A DNA stretch of 64,000 nt. It comes from Chlamydoabsidia padenii (Eukaryota > Mucoromycota > Mucoromycetes > Mucorales > Cunninghamellaceae). The stretch is from assembly GCA_025330725.1 (NCBI GenBank), contig JAIWND010000043.1:124001-188000 (forward strand), in the 5' to 3' direction. The position numbers were made by a program, and so were the translations under genes. Positions within the stretch are counted from its first letter, which is position 1, and each line of letters begins with the position of its first letter. The notes beneath the pieces are model-generated. The model ran no database searches, was not told the DNA's origin, and saw nothing but the letters and a program-made list of their open reading frames with translations. Below, piece after piece: positions 46,160-58,186 of this stretch.

Positions 46160-48700
46160 AAGATGAGTTCCATATCGGGCTTGACCATTACCAGGACCAG
46201 TCAGTCTGTAGTAATAATTCTTCACGTTCCACCGCATCCTTTTAAAAAGGTATATGCCTACAATCAACCACACTTGCTATGGCTATTTGCACCATTTCCA
46301 ATCTTGATTTCAATCCAGCTGAAAGGCAATATATTCATAAAAATCAAACGAATAATGAGTAGAACATCATAAACAAAATCAAAAGTTATTATAGGAGCTA
46401 GATTACCTGGTAGACACAAAGGAGACTTGCCCAAAGAAGCTTGACCATCACCGGAACAAACCAAACTGATAACAATCATTCACCTACTTGACGAGTGGGA
46501 AGAACTTCAAGTAGGCAAAGTCTTATTACCAGCACGATTTGGTGGGACATCTTGACCATTTCCATTTCTTGATTACAATCCAAAGACTGGGCTATCTATA
46601 CATAAACAAAAAAAGCACAACATATGAGAGCAGTATCTGACAAACACAACATTTAGTTGTGATAGGAACTGGATTACCTGGTAGACACAAAGGAGACTTG
46701 CCCAAGAACTTGACCATCACCGGAACAAACCAAACTGATAACAATCATTCACCTACTTGACGAGTGGGAAGAACTTCAAGTAGGCAAAGTCTTATTACCA
46801 GCACGATTTGGTGGGACATCTTGACCATTTCCATTTCTTGATTACAATCCAAAGGCAAAGCTATCTATTAATAAACAAAAAAAGAACAACTAATGAGAGC
46901 AGTACCTGACAAACACAACATATAGTTGTGATAGAAACTGGATTACCTGGTAGACACAAAGGAGACTTGCCCAAAGAACTTGACCATCACCGGAACAAAC
47001 CAAACTGATAACAATCATTCACCTACTTGACGAGTGGGAAGAACTTCAAGTAGGCAAAGTCTTATTACCAGCACGATTTGGTGGGACATCTTGACCATTT
47101 CCAATTCTTGATTAAAATCCAAAGGCCGGGATATCTATTAATAAACAAAAAAAAAAAAAGAACAACTAATGAGAGCAGTATCTGACAAAAACAACATATA
47201 GTTGTGATGGGAACTGGATTACCTGGTAGATACAAAGGAGACTTGCCCAAAGAACTTGACCATCACCGGAACAAATCAAACTGATAACAATCATTCACCT
47301 ACTTGACGAGTGGGAAGAACTTCAAGTAGGCAAAGTCTTATTACCAGCATAATTTGGTGGGAACTCTTGACCATTTCCAATTCTTGATTACAATCCAAAG
47401 GCTGGGCTATCTATATATAAACAAAACAAAAAAAAAGAACAACTAATGAGAGCAGTATCTGACAAACACAACATATAGTTGTGATAGGAACTGGATTACC
47501 TGGTAGACACAAAGGAGACTTGCCCAAAGAACTTGACCATCACCAGGAACAAACCAAACTGATAACAATCATTCACCTACTTGACGAGTGGGAAGAACTT
47601 CAAGTAGGCAAAGTCTTATTACCAGCACGATTTGGTGGGACATCTTGACCATTTCCAATTCTTGATTAAAATCCAAAGGCCGGGCTATCTATTAATAAAC
47701 AAAAAAAAAAAGAACAACTAATGAGAGCAGTATCTGACAAACACAACATATAGTTGTGATGGGAACTGGATTACCTGGTAGATACAAAGGAGACTTGCCC
47801 AAAGAACTTGACCATCACCAGGAACAAACCAAACTGATAACAATCATGCACCTACTTGACGAGTGGGAAGAACTTCAAGTAAGCAAAGTCTTATTACCAG
47901 CACAATTTGGTGGGACATCTTGACCATTTCCAATTCTTGATTAAAATCCAAAGGCCGGGCTATCTATTAATAAACAAAACAAAAAAAAAGAACAACTAAT
48001 GAGAGCAGTATCTGACAAAAACAACATATAGTTGTGATGGGAACTGGATTACCTGGTAGATACAAAGGAGACTTGCCCAAAGAACTTGACCATCACCGGA
48101 ACAAATCAAACTGATAACAATCATTCACCTACTTGACGAGTGGGAAGAACTTCAAGTAGGCAAAGTCTTATTACCAGCATAATTTGGTGGGAACTCTTGA
48201 CCATTTCCAATTCTTGATTACAATCCAAAGGCTGGGCTATCTATATATAAACAAAACAAAAAAAAAAGCACAACATATGAGAGCAGTATCTGACAAACAC
48301 AACATTTAGTTGTGATAGGAACTGGATTACCTGGTAGATACAAAGGAGACTTGCCCAAAGAACTTGACCATCACCAGGAACAAACCAAACTGATAACAAT
48401 CATTCACCTACTTGACGAGTGGGAAGAACTTCAAGTAGGCAAAGTCTTATTACCAGTACGATTTGGTGGGACATCTTGACCATTTCCATTTCTTGATTAC
48501 AATCCAAAGGCTGGGCTATCTATATATAAACAAAAAAAGAACAACATATGAGAGCAGTACCTGACAAACACAATATATAGTTGTGATGGGAGTTGGATTA
48601 CCTGGTAGACACAAAGGAGACTTGCTCAAAGAACTTGACCATTTCCATTTCTTGATTATAATCCAAAGGCTAGGCTATATTTTAATAAAGAAATAAAAAA
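46160..48700 (-). repeat. Tandem array, ~274-bp unit x ~9, each unit shaped like exon plus intron
   Basis: The word GGATTACCTGGTAGA, or a close variant, recurs at about 46400, 46671, 46940, 47216, 47493, 47768, 48047, 48323 and 48595, with spacings of 269-279 bases. Within each full unit, CTTGACCATCACC, CACCTACTTGACGAG with TCAAGTAGGCAAAG, and GGTGGGA-ATCTTGACCATTTCC are nearly invariant. On the minus strand every full unit I read has a T-rich tract plus TATATAG or TTAATAG ahead of GATAGC-type sequence, and CCAG/GTAATC about 190 bases later, that is, an acceptor and a donor around an exon-sized block with an ~82-nt intron-sized block between. No single frame stays open across the 190-nt block. 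The first (46160-46400) and last (48600-48700) units are degenerate. Confidence 0.85.
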
Positions 48701-48719
48701 TGCAAGCAAGTAGTAGTAC

Positions 48720-49920
48720 CTGCGAAACGCTATTGTATAATTATTTTATAAGCGATGGATTACCGGGGGAAAACCATAGTCGACTTGCCAAAAGTAGGTA
48801 CATGATCCAATGGGCGAGCGTGATGCAAAGCAGACTATAATACAAATTATAATACCAAAGAGATTACCATCACCTAACAAGCCTATACACTTTACTTCAT
48901 TTAAGTACCCGGTACACACATGGGAAAAGACTTAATCCATGAGAGGCAACTTGATCCACGAGGAGAGAATTGACCCAAGGGAGACGGCTTGATACAAGAA
49001 CAGGCAACTTGATCCAATAGAAGAGACATGATCCACGAGTGGCAACTTGATCCAAAGGCAGTCGATTTGATGCAATGATGGAATGTCCTATAAAATATTA
49101 AAAAAAATATGACAACACACAAGAACCATACATACTCTGTTTGTTTTGATTACCTGGTATAGACATAGGAAGGGACTTGACCAAACCAAAAGATACCATG
49201 ACTTGATCCAAAGATGTGATGTACTATAAAATATTAAAGAAGAAAATAATAGCAAGCCAGGACCCATACATACTCTATGTCTTTTGATTTCCTGATACCA
49301 ACAAGGGAAGAGACTTGACCAAACCAAAAGATACCATGACTTGAAAGAGCTAAATAGTATCTGTTTTTTCAACAAGTTCCCACTCTGAATTAACAATGAT
49401 ACTACTAACCCTTTCTTGTCAGCAAGGGAAGCGACTTGATCCAAGGGATACGACTTTATCCACGAGAAGAGACGTGTCCAAAGCGGGACAACTTGTTCGA
49501 AGACCAGACAACTTCGATCCAATAGAATAGACTCGATCCACGTGAGGCAGCGTGATCCAAAGGCAGTCAACTTGATCCAAAGACGGGATGTCCTATAAAA
49601 GATAAAAGAAAAATATGACAACAGGGAAGAATCATACATACTCTGTTTGTTTTGATTACCTGGTACAAACATGGGAAGACATTCGACCAAACCAAAAAGA
49701 ACCATGACTTGAAAGAGTTAAATAATATCTGTTTCTTCAACAAGTTCCCACTCTGAATTAACAATGATACTACTAACCCTTTCTTGTCAACAAAGGAGGC
49801 GACTTGATTCAAAGATAAGCTGTACTATAAAAGATTAAGGAAAAAAAATGACATTAGCCAAGAAGGATATATACTCTATTTCTTTTGATTACCTGGTTCA
49901 AACAAGGGCTAGATTTATAT
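48720..49920 (-). repeat. Degenerate related array with 19-20-bp subrepeat
   Basis: TACTCTGTTTGTTTTGATTA followed by CCTGGTA, or variants, occurs at about 49131, 49270, 49640 and 49872, again giving CCAG/GTAATC donors on the minus strand, with TTTTATAG acceptors (plus CTATAAAA) near 49095, 49222, 49593 and 49825. Between them, 48940-49085 and 49430-49590 consist of a 19-20-bp minisatellite with core CAACTTGATCCAA. A 205-codon minus-strand frame (49088-49705) runs through it but merely translates the repeats. Confidence 0.7.
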
Positions 49921-50041
49921 ACTAATGAAGATGTCATGACGAAAAAGAGTTAAATAGTAGATCTGTTGATTCAACTAGTTCCCACTCTGAATAGGCAACA
50001 GTCAGTACCAACTTTTTCTTCGTTATGACATCTTCATTAGT
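49921..50041. repeat. Foldback (inverted repeat ~31 bp arms) at the end of the array
   Basis: ACTAATGAAGATGTCATGAC plus GAAAAAGAGTT (49921-49951) pairs with its near-exact reverse complement at 50010-50041 around a ~58-base loop. Confidence 0.85.
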
Positions 50042-51489
50042 TTGATGCACCAGATTTACTTAATTCCATGAGCGGTGATGCACCTTGATTAGTTGAAGTT
50101 AGAAAAAATAACAAAAAGAAAAATTTTACATGGGTAGTCCCAATTTTTGGACCTAATTTTTGATCTCCGCAGACCGTTGATTGGCTCCCAAGCTTTGAAC
50201 CAAAGATATGACTTGATAATACGCCCCAATGTGCCCTTGTTATATCATGAGGAATGGAATGAATGCAAGACAACTTTTCCCAAAGAAATAAAAGTTGAAT
50301 TATCAAAACCAAGTATTAAGATAGTCTAGATCTATTTTAGCCATTTAGAACAAACTTAATTTACCGCCAGCTTGGAAGTCGAAAATAAAAAATAAAAGTA
50401 CTTTTAATCCCCGTTCTTTTCTTCTTCCCCCCTCACAAACTTCTTATTCTTTTTGAAGTTTGATACTTCTTCATCTTTTTTTTTTTATCCTTTTGGATTC
50501 CACTCTTACTCTTTAACCTTAATTTTTAATCTGACTCTTTATCTTTACTGTTTTCTTTTTAATCGTGTAATTAACGCTCCTTTTTGTTTTCTAAATAATG
50601 TTTTGGGATTAACCAGACAACAATCGTTAATTAGACTCTTCTTTTGATATGGACAACAAGAATAACGCAACGAGATTAACAACTGTGAATGTACTTTTGA
50701 ATGAAGTCTACAAACAAGGTAAATGTATATGGGAAGGCTTTTGTTTATTCTATGAACGACAACACAATAACCATCAACTCGACTCTTTTTTTTTTTGATA
50801 CTGTCAGCAAGAGCAACATAACAAGAATATAGTAATGATATCAGTTGTGAAAGGTAATTATCAAGGGTCAGTCACCATGGTATCAACATGACCATGATAT
50901 TGTATATTGTATATTAATCAACGGGGTAATCCAATTAGGAACTTCTGCTCCTTGACCTTTTTACTTTTTACCACTTAACAATAGGCTTCTTTAACAGCAA
51001 CCTTGTCAACATCCTTCAGTAACTATTCTTTTGACGACTAATTCATCCAACAACCTTCGACTATGATCCATTGTTGCCATTGATACCTTCCTACTGTATT
51101 AATAATCACATTAAATAATATGCCATCTCTCTCTCTCTCTCTTTTTTTTAATTACTCTTATCATTGTAATAAAAGCTTTTATTTTACTCACTCTACGACC
51201 AGTATAGCGGGTTTAGTGTTAGCTTATCTGGTGTGTAAGATTATCTACACTACTGAAACCATGGTAGAGGGCTTATTTAACGTTTTTCGATCTCCTCCTA
51301 TTGATTTTACCGCGTTCTATGTTTTCTGCACTATTCACCTTTACCTTTCCTTTATTGATTTATCGTTTACACGACCGAGACAATTGCATCAGCCCTCATT
51401 CTTTCTTCTGTTGGTATAGTAATGCAACCTCCATCTTGTCTAAATGTGCAATTCGATCAATGGGAAGATTGCTTGGCGATCATAAGTAA
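50042..51489. other. Gene-poor region, one weak gene candidate
   Basis: A CT-rich tract at 50410-50520 resembles the leaders of real genes here, and at 50649 an ATG opens MDNKNNATRLTTVNVLLNEV followed by a consensus donor (50719). Joining to 50812-50891 would give a 49-residue peptide, but the acceptor is poor and no family is recognised. A 99-codon frame at 51120 lies in a CT microsatellite and looks accidental. Confidence 0.25.
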
Positions 51490-53524
51490 TAGGGTTTTTA
51501 GTTAAAAGTGTTTGATTTTATTAATATGATATAAAACTATGGGTATAATATTTACTATTCATTGGTCCCAAATAGGTTATGTGTTCACGTTCTTCCTAGT
51601 GTCAAAGGATGGCGCCATGATTCACTGGGTAGTGCTGTATTATTGTTAGGTAGCATCGCTTCAAATTGCGGCAGCACAAACGCAGGCCGGATCAACGAGT
51701 CATGTCGTAAATGAAGAAGGATGGTCGATGTCTACTTTTTTGCTTCAAGGCACGATATCCTGTCCTGTTTCACCCTATTCAATTACCTTTTGATGATATT
51801 GTTGCAGAGAGTAGACCACCCCATCTTTGTCCCCACTTGCTAACATGGTACATTAGTTGTCTCTGTGTTGAGTGCATCGCATGAATATGTTAATGTCCCT
51901 CTTTCCCTCCGTTGTCGCCTATAAGAAGCCGTAAACCTATACCTGTAAAACAGAAATAAAACAGTCAGTAAAAAAGAAAAAAAAAGAAGGGGAGGGTTCT
52001 TACCTTCTAGTTGCACTAACTGGATCAAAAAACGTTTTCACATTTTAGCAGTTGTAGTACCAGCTTGTCGATTCACTTCGTTCCCTTTGATGACTTTAGT
52101 TGATAGTGGTGATGCCATCGTGATGATCATGGTCGCTGGTTAGTGGAGATGGAAGATGAATAGAAAAGAAAAGCTTGAATCCCGCCTTTTTTAATCAAAA
52201 AAAAAAATGAGGCGCTGTTTGAATTGTGGTTTTGAAACTCCCTTTTCGCGTTTCTCTTCATCTTTACTCTACTTCTCACTCTTTGATTAAACTAGGCTGA
52301 CAGTAATGCCGAAAGAAAAGGTAAAAAAAAAGTAAAAAGACTAGGCAAGTATAAACAATTTGTTTTTTTCGCTATTCATTTACAATTCTAGTTACTTTAG
52401 ATAATCCCAAGAATTAAAACATAACGCAATTCATAGACTTCCTGGCTATCTTGACCACAAACTCCTACACCCTCCCCAACACCTTATTGGTGACGAATCT
52501 GAAGAGGAAGCTCATGATATTTTTGAAGCTCTTACTCCCCAGCAACCTGTGGGTGACCAATATGCGTAAGTTGACAAACACAATGTTTTACTCACATACA
52601 TAGCCACTAATCTTCTCATTTACCAGCAACATCACTCAATTGCCAACATTGGTTGAACCACGTCATCTGGTCCCACTCAATGACAGCGCCACTTTATACA
52701 TGCACACTATGGATGCATTTCAGAAAAACTCTGAAGAACTTGTGGACCATGTGAAGGAAGAAACTTGTCGTATACTGATTTAAACAACTCTGAAACGACT
52801 GGCAAAAGGTAAATAGAAAGAAACACCATTTACAGCTGGTTTTTAACTTGTCGATTCTATGTAGTACATTACAACAATAATCAAGGAAACGATCTACCAT
52901 CAAGACATTCCTCGACATGTAAAACCTTGTCGTCCATCGAAACTCGACCAAGGAACAACATCTTACTGCATGCAAAGTATCAAAATAATGAACGATCGTT
53001 GGAACTACTAACTGATGACTTTTTTTTTTTTTTTTTTGTGGAACGCTCATCCGTGATTATGCAAAACTCATGGCGGGACTTTGAAATTGGCTCTTCATCA
53101 GATCAACAACCCTTCTATTAGTAAGTAACATGAAGATGATAAGGGTGAAAAGACGAATTAATGATTGTGATGCACCTCTGTTATAGGTCACTCTCAAACT
53201 CAAGAATATGGTGTCTTTATCATCGGGTGAAGGCTCGCAAGGTCAATTCAGTGAACAAGGTGTCAACCCATCTCGTCTATTATACCAAGAATGTCTCCAA
53301 AACCATCCACCAACAAGTTAAACAGCATCAAGGATCAACTGGGATCGGGAAGTTACCACTCTCAGGGAGTATATCATCAGCCAACAACAACAGGAATATT
53401 CCGGGGGTGGGGGGGTTTTTTGTTTTGTATGATGTCGACTTTGTGTTATCGGACTAGTTAGATATTATAGTATAGTTGATAGTATAGTTTAGTGATAAAT
53501 AAAAGATGTTTATATATGACTGAC
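51490..53524. mobile_element. ~2-kb duplicated element, copy A
   Basis: Nearly identical by eye to 61905-64000 (copy B) across its whole length, with small insertions and deletions; the flanks differ. It contains plus-strand exon-like pieces: MPKEK at 52306 with a donor, LPGYLDHKLLHPPQHLIGDE continuing to TPQQPVGDQYA (52440-52567) with donor GTAAGT, an acceptor at 52624 followed by ITQLPTLVEPRHLVPLND and KNSEELVDHVKEETCRILI, then further fragments to 53457. One A fewer in the run at 52323 shifts the frame relative to copy B. On the minus strand, 52090-52125 reads MASPLSTKVIKGNEVNRQAG. I do not recognise the encoded proteins. No terminal inverted repeats or target-site duplication were found by eye. 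Confidence 0.75.
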
Positions 53525-56287
53525 GAAGATTTATTAGTGTAGAATAGGGGCTTTATATAATATAGCTGTGTTGAAGCTGGAATAGGGCTTCTATATAATA
53601 TGCATATATAAAAAGGGGATTTATATAAAATATAAAAATATAGGACTTTTACACAAAGGTAAAATAAATAGGCTTTATAGGGCATATTCAGAAGGCGGAG
53701 GTATACAATGTTTCCTAAAGCACATCAAAAGCATTGCGATTTTGGGATGCATCCCGCTTACTTTTTGCTGTCTTTATAACACCCTCTCCATCTTACCATA
53801 GTATAAACAGACAGACATAGGCTTACGATAGAAGTGATTCTTGTTTGAATTGAATGTAATTAAATGAAATCATATGTGACACTTTACAGATAGGACTTTG
53901 TGATAAACGGAAAAAGACTTGGGTAGCTGATTGTGCGTCGACCTAATACATATGATAGGAATAAATGATACTGGATGACATGACATTGGAAAGCACAACT
54001 TGTCCTCGTGCAACCAGTCTTTTACTACCATGCTTCCTTTTCTTTGACCCATCTTTCTTTTCCTATCTCACATTGTAGCAGCATACACACAGAAGAAGAC
54101 TGAGCGGTGAACTTTCTTTTTCTTTTTTTGGCCTTGTCAATACGAAATAAATGACGGGTACAACTATATTCATACTCATATTACGTTTTTAGTGACGATG
54201 GAAGCACTATCTTTATTGTTTGACAATGTCATTCATGCACGCTGTTGCTATGTTTTAATTCAAGTACCTTTATTGATTAATCAATTCATATCAGGAAGGG
54301 AATTAAACTATACTAATTATTATTCTAGCAAAGATATTCAAGTATGGTGGATGATATAGGGTGGAATACATCTATTACTGTTCGTTAATAAGCGCTATTA
54401 GCCCTATAAAAGGCAATACTTTATGCTGTTTAATGTAGAGTATCGCATGTTGTGCTGTGTCGTCTATTATGCAAAGAGAAGGAGTCAGAAAGTGTAGATA
54501 CTATTATCAACTTTATACTTTACCTTTTTCATGATTATGAGTATACTGACAGTGTGAGATCCTTTATCGCATCATGACCCTAATCGGTTGTATGATCTTG
54601 AAGGTGCTTGTATCATTGTTTTGATTGCTTCGCTTGACTGTGTTCCTGATCTACTGCATAGTAAAGAAGAGTAGTTTCCTTGATCCCTTTCGCAGTGGTC
54701 AGTTCTTACCCTCTTTGATACCGGATTCTATCAATATGGGCACTCGCTGTCCCAGTTCAGTTATAATGACCTATAATAGTATGATAGAGAGTAAGTTTAG
54801 TGTATACAACAGCTACTGTTTTACTTTTTTCTTTTCTTTCTGTACCATTGTTGCAAGGTTCATCCATTCGTTTTTGCTGTTAGTGTTGTTGCTTTAGAAG
54901 TATGTTGATGATGTGGCGAATAGTTAGTTGTTAAATGAGAGTTGTTTGGTTTCAAAAATGGATAGATCCTTGTTGGCGATGTTGAATCTTGGTAGAGGAA
55001 TGTTTAAATGGATAGAGTGAGTTGCTTTGATAGAATAAGAAGTCAAATCATGCTCCGGGTCAAAAGAAAAGACCTGTCGGAATGGATTAGATGTGGTTCC
55101 TTTCAATACCATTAGGAGACATCTCTGAGAGGGGATGGTTTCACTTTTCCTTGTGGACCGTTTCCGCAAAGAGCAGGTTTCAAATCCCGCTTACCCCATG
55201 GTTTCTTGTAAGAGCTCTACTGTCTCAATGGACAATGGATGCTCATCAATAAATGGGCCATGAGCATTCCTTAGCCTATTTACAGCAAGCTTCACATAGA
55301 AGACCAAGTGCCAAGTCCCTTGTATGAAGCTGTACAGGCTTGCAGTCTTTATTTTTATTACCTCCAGTGTCTAAAAAAGGAGAGTATTAGGTCTCACCTC
55401 GTTATCAGACCGATGCCAATAAACCGAGTGTGTGCTTTTATGATGTATTCTCAGTAAAAAGTCCAGCTTTCAGGCTTTCATTTCAATCGCACCAAGTCTA
55501 AGGTTATATGTACCTGTCATTCCTATCATATGTAATATATAGGCCAACAGACAATCAACTACCTAATACTTTTTCATTTATCACAAAGTCCTATGTATAA
55601 AATGTTTGATATAATTTTTACTATTACATCCAATTAAAAACAAGAATTATTTCTATACTATACCTACAGCTATGTCTATATTATAGTGAGAAGAAGAGGG
55701 GATGATGAAAAGAGAGCCTAAATTATGTGAGTGAAGAAGGGATGAGAGATAAATAATGCCAGAGACCGTCACCACTTTTGTTCATCGTCCAATCCAACCC
55801 AATGTTAAAGAGTGAGCCGCTCATTTACTTCCTGTTGTCTGATCATCTTATCCTACTGAATAAAGACACATTTAGTTGATCATTTTACTTTTCCCAGATC
55901 TGTCGAGGCGGAGTTTTGTTAAGACGTTCATGCAAAGTGAGTGAGGGTTGTCGTGATGAGACGGTTGCTGATTTTTATCCAGTTTGACCGTGCGCCTGGC
56001 CATAGACGTCGATTCAGATAAATAGATGATCAGTCGTTCAAGTTGTTGCTTACGTTTGCTGGTATTTGGGTCATCTATTCACCTAGAGAGAGAGAGAGAT
56101 CAGCGATAACATATGGTTCATCAATCAAGAACAGGCACAGTGATCGGCATTCATTTTACCACAAAGATACTGAGTGTAATAAAATAATGACAGATTATTC
56201 CTCTCCCCCTTTAGAAAAAAACAGTCAATATAAAAGATCATTGGATTTTTTCCTTCTTCCGTCTACTTTTCATCCTTCAACTCAATC
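53525..56287. other. Gene-free accessory region with inverted repeats
   Basis: Bases 53530-53650 carry a short tandem of AGGGCTT-TATATAATAT-like units. Inverted copies of a ~95-bp sequence lie at about 53885-53975 and 55515-55605. A member of the 5.4-kb repeat family is at 55170-55390. A minus frame of 81 codons (54924-55169) has protein-like composition but no family. The end (about 56060-56280) is the upstream region of the secreted-protein pseudogene, with a GAGAGA tract. Confidence 0.5.
53885..55605. repeat. Pair of ~95-bp inverted repeats enclosing ~1.5 kb
   Basis: The left arm has TAGGACTTTGTGATAAACGG followed by AAAAAGACTTGGGTAGCTGA and ACATATGATAGGAAT. The right arm, on the reverse strand, has TAGGACTTTGTGATAAATGA followed by AAAAGTATTAGGTAGTTGAT and ACATATGATAGGAAT. 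The arrangement fits terminal inverted repeats of a DNA element whose interior (53.98-55.51 kb) has no recognisable transposase. Confidence 0.6.
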
Positions 56288-56691
56288 ATGGTTTTCAAAT
56301 CTACTCTTCTCTTAGCCATCTCTGCCACTCTGGTTTTTTCCACTCAAGCTTTAGTCTTCAAGACACTCCATTGGGCAAACGTAGCGAAGAGCAATTGAAA
56401 AAGTACGAAATAAACGAAAAGGACCAGAAATGTATCAAAGATGCGGTGACTCTCAATCCTACCAAATATAAAGACGATGTGACTGAGCAAATTCTTGCTT
56501 ACATCGACTTGGTACTTAGTTGTGCTAGAGCGCCTGATACTCAAATGGGTGCTCAAGGTAAGTTGACCAACTTGGATGAAACTAGTTTTATAATAACCCA
56601 TCTTTTTTTATTTTTGATTATAGGTTAATATGCCCCTCCTCCTCAAGGTCAATTCGATCCTCTTCCTCTTGGTCAATTATGGTCTAGGTAA
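56288..56691 (+). pseudogene. Small secreted protein, pseudogene paralog of the 58187 gene
   Basis: The first exon encodes a signal peptide, MVFKSTLLLAISATLVFSTQ-AL, and after one frame change near 56370 reads GKRSEEQLKKYEINEKDQKC and IKDAVTLNP-KY-DD, then AYIDLVLSC. This aligns with KKCVNDAVTLDSKKYTNN and AYVNLVFDC in the 58187 gene, and both have a Lys-Arg pair just after the signal peptide. The intron begins GTAAGTTGACCAACTTGGA, similar even inside the intron to GTGAGTTGATCAACTTGAA in the paralog. After the acceptor (56624) the frame meets TAA where the paralog has CAA (Gln), followed by YAPPPQGQFDPLPLGQLWSR. One frame shift plus one nonsense change indicate a dead copy unless there are sequence errors. 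Confidence 0.7.
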
Positions 56692-58186
56692 TACCTAATT
56701 CCACCAAGGGTTTGGAAATGAGATCCCACTTGAAGCTCTTTACAAGTACCCTGATTCTTTTTTACTTCTTTCCCCTCTCTCCCAATAAAAATAGTCAATT
56801 ACTTGTCTCTCTCTCTTTTATATCATTTAATGTTTGATTATCTTTTCGATAAAAACCTGGATGGTAGTATCAAAAAGTAAGATTGTCATAGAGGGAATCT
56901 GCCAGCAAATCCATTATTCGACACTATCCACCCCCGTTTCACTGTAAAGAAAAAAAAAACATAATTTAGAACCATTGTCAAACGATCAGATTATCGAGAG
57001 AAGAAAGTTGTTAGAGGTGATCACTATGGGCAAGGGTAACTCCAAATTCGGTATTTGTAATATTGAAAAGAAGGAGGTTAGAAAAAAAGAGCTCATTCAT
57101 ATGTGTAATACGGACAGGAGAATGAAAAAATTGAAGCTTATATGTTGTTGTGAATTATTGTGTTCGTCCATGTCCATCATGATCGACCTTCCTTGAAAAG
57201 GAGTGCAAGTGCATAAAAGTGTATGGCGGTGTTTCAACGTCAAAGTACTCCTTTATGCATCCAGGCACGGTTTTGATGGCAGATAATTGTGCCGTCCATC
57301 CATATTTTTTATAACTGGGATGGACAGACTGGCTATCTATGTTATCTAATGAAATGAAATAAATATGAACCAGTATGATGTATGAAGTGTGATCAGTTTT
57401 ACTGAACTTTCTTTTACTTTCTCTTATTTAGATGCGCCACCACCAACGCCATTTTGCAAGTGCGGTCACGGGTATCCTCAGTGGTTCACTTGAATTTCCC
57501 ATTTTGAATGGGTATCAAATTATATAAAGTTCCAAAAAAAAAAGTTCCAAAAAAGAAAAAGATCATTTATGCTCCCCTTGATCAAGTAAAGTGGAGCATC
57601 CAAGTGAACCACTGCGGACACCCTTACCCCTTGAAGATTAGCCTTGCGCGCAGTTATTCCTCAAGGGACAGCTGCATGAATCGGCGTTTCAATACATGAA
57701 TTCCGCCCGCCCACACAAACAGATCGTCATCAAATATTACTTGTTTTAACACTTCCCCTTTCCGACTTTTTAGATCATGTACTCTATATTATATGTGAAT
57801 GTTTTTTTTTAAAAAAAAGAAAAGAGTTGACTTGTATCATAAGAGAGCTATACAGCAATATAGGAACTGAGCAAATAGGCATGCGTGCATTTTGTTCCTA
57901 CAAGTAAATATGTAAGCATAAAAAAAGGAAAGGGCAAACGGACATTTGTGAGAAATCAACAGTACACATAGAACCTATTTTTATCAACACAACCCTGATA
58001 GGCAGGTGGCAGAACGGGGGCTTTATTTTTTTATTCCTTCACATTCCTGTTCCTCCACTATACTGTCTCTCCGTATAATGTAATGCATAAAGTTTTTTTC
58101 TCTTTTGATTAAAAAACAAAAAAACAAAAAAACAATAAAGGAACAACTTTCTTTTCCTAGTTCTACCAAAAAATCATTCAACAAAC
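56692..58186. other. Intergenic region of the secreted-protein cluster
   Basis: No confident gene. A 73-codon frame at 56975 has no domain. Bases 57470-57492 (GGTATCCTCAGTGGTTCACT core) and 57600-57622 form an inverted repeat with about 107 bases between. Bases 57671-57870 share sequence with 59110-59240 (GCATGAATCGG, then CCGCCC-ACCA/CA-ACA). Confidence 0.4.

Noticed and set aside
46160..48700. CRISPR-like array
   Set aside because: Units are ~274 bp, contiguous and without unique spacers, and the genome is eukaryotic.
49088..49705. 205-codon minus-strand frame as a gene
   Set aside because: It is only the translation of the degenerate array, including its intron-like parts.
51120..51419. 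99-codon frame at 51.1 kb
   Set aside because: It starts in a CT microsatellite, has no domain and no splice or leader support.
52694..53050. 118-codon minus-strand frame in copy A (and its partner in copy B)
   Set aside because: Splice sites and the more protein-like frames are on the plus strand; this one translates the T run and antisense sequence.
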